Position numbers and translations under genes: made by a program. From Nocardia aobensis NBRC 100429 (GTDB taxonomy: Bacteria; Actinomycetota; Actinomycetes; Mycobacteriales; Mycobacteriaceae), in the NCBI RefSeq assembly GCF_000308375.1, contig NZ_BAFQ01000035.1, positions 1-53,408 on the forward strand: 53,408 nucleotides of DNA, read 5' to 3'. The number at the start of each line of letters is the position of its first letter. Within the stretch, counting starts at the first letter, position 1. Below, in pieces: positions 47,256-53,408 of the stretch. The notes under the pieces are model-generated. The model saw only the letters and a program-made list of their open reading frames with translations. It searched no databases and had not been told where the DNA came from.

Positions 47256-48572
47256 GTGAGGGGCTTGATCCGCAGATGGAACGCAGTTCTGTTCGGCTCG
47301 CTCGTCGTCATCGCGGGCGCGGCGATCTCCGCGCCACCCGCGTCGCCGCAACCGGCCGCGGAGGTCGCCGCCGATGATTTCTACATGCCGCCGCCGGTAC
47401 CGCCGATGCCCCCGGGCGCGATCCTTCGCGCCCAACCGGCAGCGCTGGTGATGTCGGCGCCCGGTCAGCCGGGTGTCGTGCCGGCGGCGTCGACGCGAAT
47501 GATGTACATCAGCAGCGACACTCACGACGCTCCGACCGCGGTGGTGGCGACCTATCTGCAGCCGACGCTGCCGTGGACCGGCCCGGGTGAACGTCCGCTG
47601 GTCGCCTACGGAGTCGGCTCGCAGGGGCAAGGCGATCAGTGCGCGCCGTCGAAGGTGCTGCCGCAGCTGGCTCAGTTCCAGCCGCCGTACGACCTCATCG
47701 CCGAATACGACGTCATCGCGCTGACGTCGCTGCTCGCGCGCGGTATGGCCGTGGTGCTGACCGATTATCACGGGCTGGGCACACCCGATGTGCACGACTT
47801 CCTGAACCGGAAAGCGCAGGCGTATGCCGTACTCGACTCCGCGCGTGCCGCATTGCAGCTTCCGGGCACCGGGCTGAATCCGAACTCGCCGGTCATTCTG
47901 TTCGGCTATTCCCAGGGCGGCATGGCCTCGGCCGGCGCCGCCGAACTGCAATCGAAGTACGCGCCCGAACTGAACGTGCGCGGCGCCTACATCGGCGGGC
48001 CCATCGTCGACCCGGAGAGTTTCATCGGCTACAACTACGGCCAGCACGGTGTCGGATCCTCCGCGCCGTTCACCCTCAACGGTATCGCCGCCGACTATCC
48101 CGAAACGCGTCCGATTCTCGATGCCGAAATCAACGATGCCGGTAAAGGACTGATGAACGACGCTCTGGGCAAGTGCGCCATTGCGGCGTCATTGGACATT
48201 CAAATACGGCGAATCACCCAAATCACCAATAGCGGAGAACCTCTCACCGCGGTCATCGACCGGTCGCCGGCGCTGAAAGCGGCATTCGACGAGCAGCGCA
48301 TCGGAACCATCGCGCCCTCGATGCCGGTGCTCATCGCCTCGGCCGCGAACGACGAGGGCACGCCGTATCCGCCGGTTCGCGCAGTGGCCGCCGGCTGGTG
48401 CGCCGGTGGCACTGCGGTTCAGCTGGACGCGAATCCGCAGCTGCCCGCTGTCACCGGCGTCGTGGGCACCCACGACCTGGCCTATTTCCCGTCACTGATG
48501 ACCGCGAATTCATGGATGACCGATCGGCTGGCGGGTCTGCCCGCGCCGAGTAATTGCGCCGCCCTGCCGTAG
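47256..48572 (+). CDS. Secreted lipase, LIP family (paralogue 2)
   Basis: The 438-residue product is closely similar to the preceding lipase throughout. It shares the ADDFYMPP mature start, MMYISSDTHDAPTAV, TDYHGLGTPDVHDFLNRKAQ, the elbow FGYSQGGMASAGAAEL and the end VVGTHDLAYFPSL. The signal peptide is AVLFGSLVVIAGAAISA. GTG 47256 follows AGGGAAGGA, the same leader style as the first copy. The pair looks like a tandem duplication, with divergence mainly in the region after YIGGP (GYNYGQHGVGSS versus GFNEGQPSLSGA). A hairpin closes the unit at 48580-48620. Confidence 0.88.
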   Translation: MRGLIRRWNAVLFGSLVVIAGAAISAPPASPQPAAEVAADDFYMPPPVPPMPPGAILRAQPAALVMSAPGQPGVVPAASTRMMYISSDTHDAPTAVVATYLQPTLPWTGPGERPLVAYGVGSQGQGDQCAPSKVLPQLAQFQPPYDLIAEYDVIALTSLLARGMAVVLTDYHGLGTPDVHDFLNRKAQAYAVLDSARAALQLPGTGLNPNSPVILFGYSQGGMASAGAAELQSKYAPELNVRGAYIGGPIVDPESFIGYNYGQHGVGSSAPFTLNGIAADYPETRPILDAEINDAGKGLMNDALGKCAIAASLDIQIRRITQITNSGEPLTAVIDRSPALKAAFDEQRIGTIAPSMPVLIASAANDEGTPYPPVRAVAAGWCAGGTAVQLDANPQLPAVTGVVGTHDLAYFPSLMTANSWMTDRLAGLPAPSNCAALP

Positions 48573-48579
48573 CGAGCCC

Positions 48580-48620
48580 GACAGACGCCGCCCGCCGACC
48601 GGGGTGGGCGGCGTCGTGTC
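48580..48620 (+). terminator. Hairpin terminator after tandem lipases
   Basis: GACGCCGCCC (48584-48593) pairs with GGGCGGCGTC (48606-48615), extended by GACA/TGTC with one bulge. It lies 8 bp beyond the lipase stop and separates the pair from the alkane hydroxylase gene. Confidence 0.72.
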
Positions 48621-48685
48621 GTCTCGGATCGGAAAACGCCTCGAAAAATGCTGTCATACCCTGGCGATTTCGGGGTATCTGCACG

Positions 48686-48704
48686 TCGATAGGTCTTTTT
48701 CGGT
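48686..48704 (+). promoter_or_regulatory. 19-bp motif shared with lipase upstream region (copy 2)
   Basis: TCGATAGGTCTTTTTCGGT is identical to the lipase-upstream copy at 18 of 19 positions and has the same orientation to its gene. It lies 60-78 bp before ATG 48764, the same distance as copy 1 from its start. Confidence 0.55.
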
Positions 48705-48740
48705 GATCTCTGGACAGCCTGGCACGAACGGCTACTCTGA

Positions 48741-48786
48741 ATGTTTCAGGCCTACGCCGCTTCATGTTTCAGGCCGGCGCCGCTTC
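48741..48786 (+). repeat. 23-bp tandem duplication at the alkB start
   Basis: Positions 48741-48763 and 48764-48786 are head-to-tail copies identical at 21 of 23 bases (both begin ATGTTTCAGGCC). Each copy carries an ATG, but they are in different frames; only the second is in frame with the hydroxylase. Confidence 0.8.
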
Positions 48787-49990
48787 GCGCGGCCGCATTC
48801 TCGATCTGGTGTCACTCCTGGACAGCGAGAAGTACATGGCGATCTTCGAACAATCCCGAGCCCGCGACCCCAAGCGCTACCTATGGATGCTGGGGTTGAT
48901 AGCGCCGGCCTGTGCCCTGCTCCCCGGCCCGCTGGTGGTCCTCACCGGATCGCCGGTGTTCTGGTGGATCGGGCCGATCATCGTATTCGTGGTCATTCCG
49001 TTGCTGGACTGGACGATCGGGAACGACGGCAGTAACCCGCACGACGAGGACTACGAAGCGCTCTCCAACGACCGCTACTACCGTTGGTGCACTTACCTGT
49101 TCCTGCCGATGCAATTCTTCGGCCTGCTCGTCGCGGGTTTTCTGTGGGCGGACACCGCGCTCTCGTTCGTCGACAAACTCGGTCTCACCGTCACCCTCGG
49201 GGTGGTGTCCGGCATCGGGATCAACGCCGCCCACGAACTCGGCCACCGGTCCGAGCATCTGGAACGATGGCTGTCGAAGATCGCGCTCGCGCAATCCGCG
49301 TACGGGCACTTCTTCGTCGAGCACAACCGCGGCCACCACGCCCGCGTCGCGACCCCGGATGACCCGGCCAGCGCCCGTTTCGGCGAGTCCCTGTGGGTGT
49401 TTCTGCCGCGCAGCATGTTCGGCGGGCTCCGCTCGGCGTTCCGGCTCGAACGGGACCGGCTGGCACGCAGGAACAAGCGGTGGTTCAGCTACGAGAATCA
49501 TCTGCTGCAGGCCTGGTCGATGAGCGTCGTGCTGTTCGGCGCCATGATCCTGTGCTTCGGCCCGCGGGTGATCCCGTGGCTGGCCCTGCAGGCGTTGATC
49601 GGCGCCCTTCTGCTCGAGACGGTGAACTATGTCGAGCACTACGGCCTGCTGCGCGTGCGGCGCGCCGACGGCACATTCGGGCGCTGCTCGCCGCGCGACA
49701 GCTGGAACAGCGACAGCCTGGTCACCAACATCTTCCTGTTCCATCTGCAGCGCCACAGCGACCACCACGCGAATCCGGGCCGCCGCTACCAGACCCTGCG
49801 CAGCGTCGAGCAGGCGCCACAGCTTCCGATGGGTTATGCCGGGATGGTCCTGCTGGCCGCGGTGCCGCCGCTGTGGCGCGCGGTGATCGATCCCCGGGTG
49901 CTGGACCACTACGGAGGTGACCGCAGCCTGGTCAACGTCAAACCGCCGCGCAAACGGCCCGTCGAGGGAGCCGGCGATCGCGCGCGCTGA
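48764..49990 (+). CDS. alkB: AlkB-type alkane 1-monooxygenase
   Basis: The 408-residue product is a membrane-bound non-heme diiron hydroxylase of the AlkB family. Its histidine boxes are INAAHELGHRSEHLE (near 157), EHNRGHHARVATPDD (near 186) and LQRHSDHHANPGRRYQTLR (near 328), plus the HYG motif NYVEHYGLLR. About six membrane helices surround them (LIAPACALLPGPLVVL, IGPIIVFVVIPLLDW and others). It hydroxylates terminal carbons of alkanes or fatty chains with a rubredoxin partner, which is absent nearby. The start is unclear: ATG 48764 lies in a 23-bp tandem repeat and ATG 48836 is an alternative; neither has a good ribosome site. The conserved part starts at DPKRYLWML near residue 36. Confidence 0.9.
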   Translation: MFQAGAASRGRILDLVSLLDSEKYMAIFEQSRARDPKRYLWMLGLIAPACALLPGPLVVLTGSPVFWWIGPIIVFVVIPLLDWTIGNDGSNPHDEDYEALSNDRYYRWCTYLFLPMQFFGLLVAGFLWADTALSFVDKLGLTVTLGVVSGIGINAAHELGHRSEHLERWLSKIALAQSAYGHFFVEHNRGHHARVATPDDPASARFGESLWVFLPRSMFGGLRSAFRLERDRLARRNKRWFSYENHLLQAWSMSVVLFGAMILCFGPRVIPWLALQALIGALLLETVNYVEHYGLLRVRRADGTFGRCSPRDSWNSDSLVTNIFLFHLQRHSDHHANPGRRYQTLRSVEQAPQLPMGYAGMVLLAAVPPLWRAVIDPRVLDHYGGDRSLVNVKPPRKRPVEGAGDRAR

Positions 49991-50081
49991 GTCCCGTCCG
50001 CGATCCACCCTGCTGGGCCGCAGCACGGATTTGTGACGTGGTCGAGGGATCGGCCGTGCCGAACACGGTCCAGCGGTTACT

Positions 50082-50094
50082 CTCGATGATCGAG
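50082..50094. repeat. Palindrome in the gap before the glycosidase gene
   Basis: CTCGATGATCGAG is a 13-base perfect dyad (6-bp arms, one central base). It lies in the 269-bp gap between alkB and the debranching-like gene, 166-178 bp upstream of the latter, and could be an operator. Apart from this and a small possible ORF at 50183-50263, I see nothing else in the gap. Confidence 0.35.
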
Positions 50095-50182
50095 ACGTTC
50101 TCGCACGAACGTTGTCGGATAGGCCCACGCACACCTCGAGCCGGATCGGTTGTCGCCGGTGATCAGGGAGGAGCCGTTCGCG

Positions 50183-50263
50183 ATGGTGATGTTCGAGTCG
50201 ACGAAACGATCTACCGCGCCCGCCGCGGCGCCGCGACACCCCCGAGGGGGTGATGCGCGATGA
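50183..50263 (+). CDS. Possible 26-codon leader ORF
   Basis: ATG 50183 opens a 26-codon frame (MVMFESTKRSTAPAAAPRHP then GGDAR-like end) whose TGA overlaps the ATG of the glycosidase gene (ATGA). A GGGAGGA lies about 11 bases before it, and an in-frame GTG at 50159 would give 34 codons. Translational coupling would be natural, but the peptide has no recognisable family and may not be expressed. Confidence 0.25.
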   Translation: MVMFESTKRSTAPAAAPRHPRGGDAR

Positions 50264-52368
50264 CCGGGCCCTCACCTCTCAACGGCGGCGAACCCGCCCT
50301 GCTCAACGGTTCGGTGACGCTGGTCGAGGGCAGCACCTTCTGCCTGTCCGACCGGGTCGGCGATGTGGAATCGGGAACGTCGCAGGGCCTGTTCTATCGC
50401 GATGCTCGCGTGGTGTCGCGGTGGGAGTTGCGGGTGGACGGACAGCGGCTCGAACCGCTGTCGGTGCTCAGTCCGGAGGCCTTCACCGCGCGGTTCATCC
50501 TGCGGCGGCCGCCGCGGTCGGGCGCCGCCGATTCCAGTCTGCTGGTGGTGCGCGAACGCCTCGTCGCCGACGGTATGCGGGAGACGGTCATCCTGGAGAA
50601 TCTCGGCCGCGAACCCACCGCCGTGGTGCTGGAACTGCGCGCCGACGCCGACTTCGTGGATCTGTTCGCCGTCAAGGAGGGCCGCGCCGGGCACGGCCGG
50701 GCCGAGATACTGGTCACCGACAACGAACTGCTGCTCAACGACCGCTCCGATCGCGCACGCGGCCTGGCGGTCTCGTCCTCGGAACTGCCGATTGTGCTGC
50801 CCGGCTCGCTGACCTGGCGCATCGTCGTGCCCGCCACCGGGCGCTGGCAGACCGAGATCCTGGCCCAGCCGACGGTGGCCAATCAGCGGGTGCATGTCGC
50901 GTTACGCCCCGGCGAGCACTACCGCAGCAGCGAACCGGGCCGCAAGATGGCCGCGTGGCGTGACACCGCCACCAAACTCACCACCGGAGATCCGCAGCTC
51001 ACCGCCATTCTGCAGCGCACCGAAAGCGACCTGGGGGCGTTGCAGATTCGCGAGGAACGCCGCCATCGCACCTTCGTCGCCGCCGGCGCCCCGTGGTTCA
51101 TGACGCTGTTCGGCCGCGACTCGCTGCTCACCGCGTGGATGGCGCTGCCGCTGGACTCCTCGCTAGCCCTGGGCACCATGCAGCAATTGGCCGAAATGCA
51201 GGGTCAGCAGGTCGACGCCCTCACCGAGGAGGAACCGGGCCGGATCATGCACGAGATCCGGCGCGGTCCGGCGGGTGGACTGGCCCTGGGCGGTGAGGTG
51301 TACTACGGAACCGTCGACGCCACACCGCTTTTCGTGATGCTGCTGGCCGAGACCCGGCGGTGGGGTGCCTCGCCGGAGGCGGTGCAGACGCTGCTGCCGG
51401 CGGCCGACGCGGCCCTCGACTGGATGTCGCATTTCGGCGACCGCGACGGCGACGGCTTCGTCGAATATCAGCGCGCGACCGACCGTGGCCTGATCAATCA
51501 GGGCTGGAAGGACAGCTTCGACGGCATCAACGACGCGGCCGGACATCTCGCCCAGGCGCCGATCGCGCTGTGCGAGGTGCAGAGCTACGTCTACGCGGCG
51601 ATCCTGGCCCGCGCCGAACTGGCCGAGGAATTCGGGCAGTCGGACAAGGCCGAGAAGCTGCGCGAACACGCCGCCGAACTGCGGACGAAATTCTCCGAAG
51701 CGTTCTGGATTCCCGAAAAGGGCTGGTACGCCGTCGCTTTGGACGGCAACAAACGCCGCGTCGACGCGCTCACCAGCAATGTCGGGCATTGCCTGTGGTC
51801 GGGCATCGTGACCGACGAACATGCCGAACAGCTGGTGCATCATCTGGCGACCGCCGAGATGGACTCCGGATTCGGTTTGCGCACACTGTCTTCCGGGATG
51901 GGCGCGTTCAACCCGATGAGCTATCACAACGGTTCGGTCTGGCCGCACGACACCGCCATCGCCGTCGCCGGTCTGCTGCGTTACCGTCACATCCCGGGTG
52001 CGGTCGGACTGGCCACCCGGCTGTCCAACGGATTGCTCGACGCCGCAACCGCTTTCGGTGGCCGCCTGCCCGAGCTGTTCTGCGGCTTCCAGCGTTCTCG
52101 GTTCTCGGCGCCGGTGCCGTACCCGACCTCGTGTTCCCCGCAGGCCTGGGCCAGTGCCGCGCCGTTGCTGCTGGTCCGTTCGTTCCTCGGACTCGAACCC
52201 GATGTGCCGCACCGCACGGTGACCGTCCTGCCGCACGTCCCCGCGCGCTGGGGCAGGGTAGAGCTCACCGATCTGCGCCTCGGCGGTACAGCGGTGGATC
52301 TGGCGGTGGACGGCGAGCAGGTGACGGCCGCCAACCTTCCCGAGGATTGGCGACTGATCACCCACTGA
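50260..52368 (+). CDS. Glycogen debranching/amylo-alpha-1,6-glucosidase-like protein
   Basis: The 702-residue product has an N-terminal beta-sandwich domain of the GDE_N_bis type (residues 1-230; STFCLSDRVGDV, GTSQGLFYRDARVVSRWEL). An (alpha/alpha)6 catalytic domain follows, with APWFMTLFGRDSLLTAWMA near 285, GWKDSFDG near 415, and SGMGAFNPMSYHNGSVWPHDTA near 555. Acidic catalytic candidates are the Asp in GRDS and in WKDSFDG, and the Glu in RIMHEIRRG. Such proteins are annotated as amylo-alpha-1,6-glucosidases acting on alpha-glucans, though some act on other polysaccharides. No signal peptide is visible, so it is probably cytoplasmic. The convergent M13 peptidase gene ends 15 bp downstream. 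Confidence 0.85.
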   Translation: MTGPSPLNGGEPALLNGSVTLVEGSTFCLSDRVGDVESGTSQGLFYRDARVVSRWELRVDGQRLEPLSVLSPEAFTARFILRRPPRSGAADSSLLVVRERLVADGMRETVILENLGREPTAVVLELRADADFVDLFAVKEGRAGHGRAEILVTDNELLLNDRSDRARGLAVSSSELPIVLPGSLTWRIVVPATGRWQTEILAQPTVANQRVHVALRPGEHYRSSEPGRKMAAWRDTATKLTTGDPQLTAILQRTESDLGALQIREERRHRTFVAAGAPWFMTLFGRDSLLTAWMALPLDSSLALGTMQQLAEMQGQQVDALTEEEPGRIMHEIRRGPAGGLALGGEVYYGTVDATPLFVMLLAETRRWGASPEAVQTLLPAADAALDWMSHFGDRDGDGFVEYQRATDRGLINQGWKDSFDGINDAAGHLAQAPIALCEVQSYVYAAILARAELAEEFGQSDKAEKLREHAAELRTKFSEAFWIPEKGWYAVALDGNKRRVDALTSNVGHCLWSGIVTDEHAEQLVHHLATAEMDSGFGLRTLSSGMGAFNPMSYHNGSVWPHDTAIAVAGLLRYRHIPGAVGLATRLSNGLLDAATAFGGRLPELFCGFQRSRFSAPVPYPTSCSPQAWASAAPLLLVRSFLGLEPDVPHRTVTVLPHVPARWGRVELTDLRLGGTAVDLAVDGEQVTAANLPEDWRLITH

Positions 52369-52383
52369 CCGGTCGCGCGAAGC

Positions 52384-53408
52384 TCACAGAGCGACGCGCT
52401 GATCCTCGGGAAGGAAGAGTTTGTCCGACGGCTGGACGCCGAAGCTCGCGTAGAACTCCGGCAGGTTGCGCACCACCTGGTTGCAGCGGAATTCGCCGGG
52501 GGAGTGCGGATCCGTCGCGACCTGCTGTTCCAGCGACTGCTGGGTCTGCTTCTCGCGCCAATTGCGGCCCCAGGACTGGAACATCGGGGTGTAGTCCGGG
52601 GCGTTGCGGCCGCTCTTGGCTTCCTCGATGCGGAAGGCGGCCAGCGCGATCATCAGTCCGCGCAGGTCGGCGAGGTTCTCGCCGACGGTCAGCTGACCGT
52701 TGACGTGATCGCTGGGCGGCAGTCCCTCGGGCACCAGCGCGTTGTACTGATCGATCAACTGTTTGGTCTTGGCCTCGAACGCGGCCCGGTCCTCCGGGGT
52801 CCACCAGTCCTCGCGATTGCCGTCGCCGTTGTACTTCGAACCCTGGTCGTCGAAGCCGTGGCCGATCTCGTGGCCGATGGTCGCGCCGATCGCGCCGTAG
52901 TTCACCGCCGGTTCGGCGCCGGTGTCGAAGAACGGGGCCTGCAGGATCGCGGCCGGGAAGTTGATGGAATTGGAGGTCGCCTCGTAGTAGGCGTTGACGG
53001 TCTGCGGCGACATGCCCCATTCGGCCTTGTCCACCGGCGTCCCCAGCTTGTCCATCGACCGCTTCGCCTCGAAAGCCTCGATGGCGAGCAGGGATTCGAC
53101 CAGTTGGCCGCGGGTGACCTTCAGCTTCGAATAGTCCACCCACTTGTCCGGATAGCCGATCTTGACCGTGATCTTGTCCAGTTTCGCGATCGCGGCCTCG
53201 CGGGTTCGCGGCGACATCCACGAGGAGTTGCGGAAGTTCTCGCGGTAGGCGGCGAGCAGATTGTCGACCAGTTCCTTGGCCCGCGTCTTGGCCTGCGGCG
53301 GAAAGTATTTCGCCGCATACAGCTTGCCCAGCTGCTCACCGAGATTCGCGTCGACCACCGCGACCGCCGATTTCCACAGCTCCGGGCGCTGCTCGATTCC
53401 GCTGGTGG
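52384..53408 (-). CDS. M13 family zinc metallopeptidase, C-terminal part
   Basis: The frame is open to the right window edge, so the gene starts outside; about 341 residues of the C-terminal half are visible. Zinc-binding motifs of the neprilysin/PepO family are present: GATIGHEIGHGFDDQGSKY (HExxH) and GENLADLRGLMIAL (ExxxD, third ligand Glu). The substrate-binding NAYYEATSNSINFPAAILQAP segment is also present. A typical M13 protein has about 650-700 residues. The mycobacterial homologue (Zmp1-type) acts at the cell surface or is secreted; the N-terminus needed to judge export is missing. The C-terminus ends LFLPEDQRVAL rather than the classical CxxW. Confidence 0.93.
   Translation of the reverse strand, partial: TSGIEQRPELWKSAVAVVDANLGEQLGKLYAAKYFPPQAKTRAKELVDNLLAAYRENFRNSSWMSPRTREAAIAKLDKITVKIGYPDKWVDYSKLKVTRGQLVESLLAIEAFEAKRSMDKLGTPVDKAEWGMSPQTVNAYYEATSNSINFPAAILQAPFFDTGAEPAVNYGAIGATIGHEIGHGFDDQGSKYNGDGNREDWWTPEDRAAFEAKTKQLIDQYNALVPEGLPPSDHVNGQLTVGENLADLRGLMIALAAFRIEEAKSGRNAPDYTPMFQSWGRNWREKQTQQSLEQQVATDPHSPGEFRCNQVVRNLPEFYASFGVQPSDKLFLPEDQRVAL

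Noticed and set aside
50038..50253. Plus-strand 72-codon frame in the gap after alkB
   Set aside because: It has weak start context and no family resemblance. The overlapping shorter frame at 50183 is also uncertain.

Overview
The window looks like a high-GC Nocardia-type actinobacterial chromosome. Evidence for this is the end of an actinobacterial S10 ribosomal operon, an MTB12-like secreted antigen, two LIP-family secreted lipases, repeated IdeR/DtxR-type iron boxes, and a mycobactin/nocobactin-type siderophore assembly line. The genus is an inference; no rRNA or other direct marker is present.

Layout. 1-1381: end of the S10 operon (rpsC partial, rplP, rpmC, rpsQ) closed by a perfect hairpin. 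1581-10975: mixed chromosomal genes, namely a YdcF-like protein, a flavin monooxygenase overlapping tail to tail with an acyltransferase, a DUF2637 membrane protein, a CPBP protease, an RluA-type pseudouridine synthase, a divergent PadR/VOC pair and an MTB12-like antigen. 11192-45730: a siderophore locus of about 35 kb. 45886-49990: two tandem secreted lipases and an AlkB-type alkane hydroxylase. 50260-53408: a glycogen-debranching-like glycosidase and the C-terminal part of an M13 zinc metallopeptidase.

Siderophore locus. The left arm has a lysine N6-hydroxylase of the MbtG type, a hydroxyl-amine formyltransferase, a C*-A-T NRPS, a siderophore-binding lipoprotein, an A-less C*-T didomain, a C-A-T-E NRPS and two ABC half-transporters. 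A convergent siderophore-interacting flavoprotein follows. The right arm has an ArCP-Cy-A-T NRPS (MbtB-like), a C-A-T-E-C NRPS, a type II thioesterase, a stand-alone ketosynthase (MbtC-like), an AT-KR-ACP PKS (MbtD-like) and an ABC ATPase with two permeases. Six sequences resembling IdeR boxes precede or separate these transcription units, so the whole locus is probably derepressed under iron starvation.

How it may work. The genes fit a salicyl/hydroxyphenyl-oxazoline (or thiazoline) siderophore with hydroxylysine hydroxamates and a beta-hydroxy-acyl unit. The formyltransferase suggests an N-formyl hydroxamate, as in formobactin, amamistatin and brasilibactin, rather than N-acyl mycobactin. 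Salicylate synthase, salicyl-AMP ligase and an MbtH-like protein are not in the window and must lie elsewhere. The most unusual features are two condensation domains that have lost the second (catalytic) histidine of HHxxxDG, an adenylation-less C-PCP protein, two epimerisation domains, and four A domains where the mycobactin scheme needs three.
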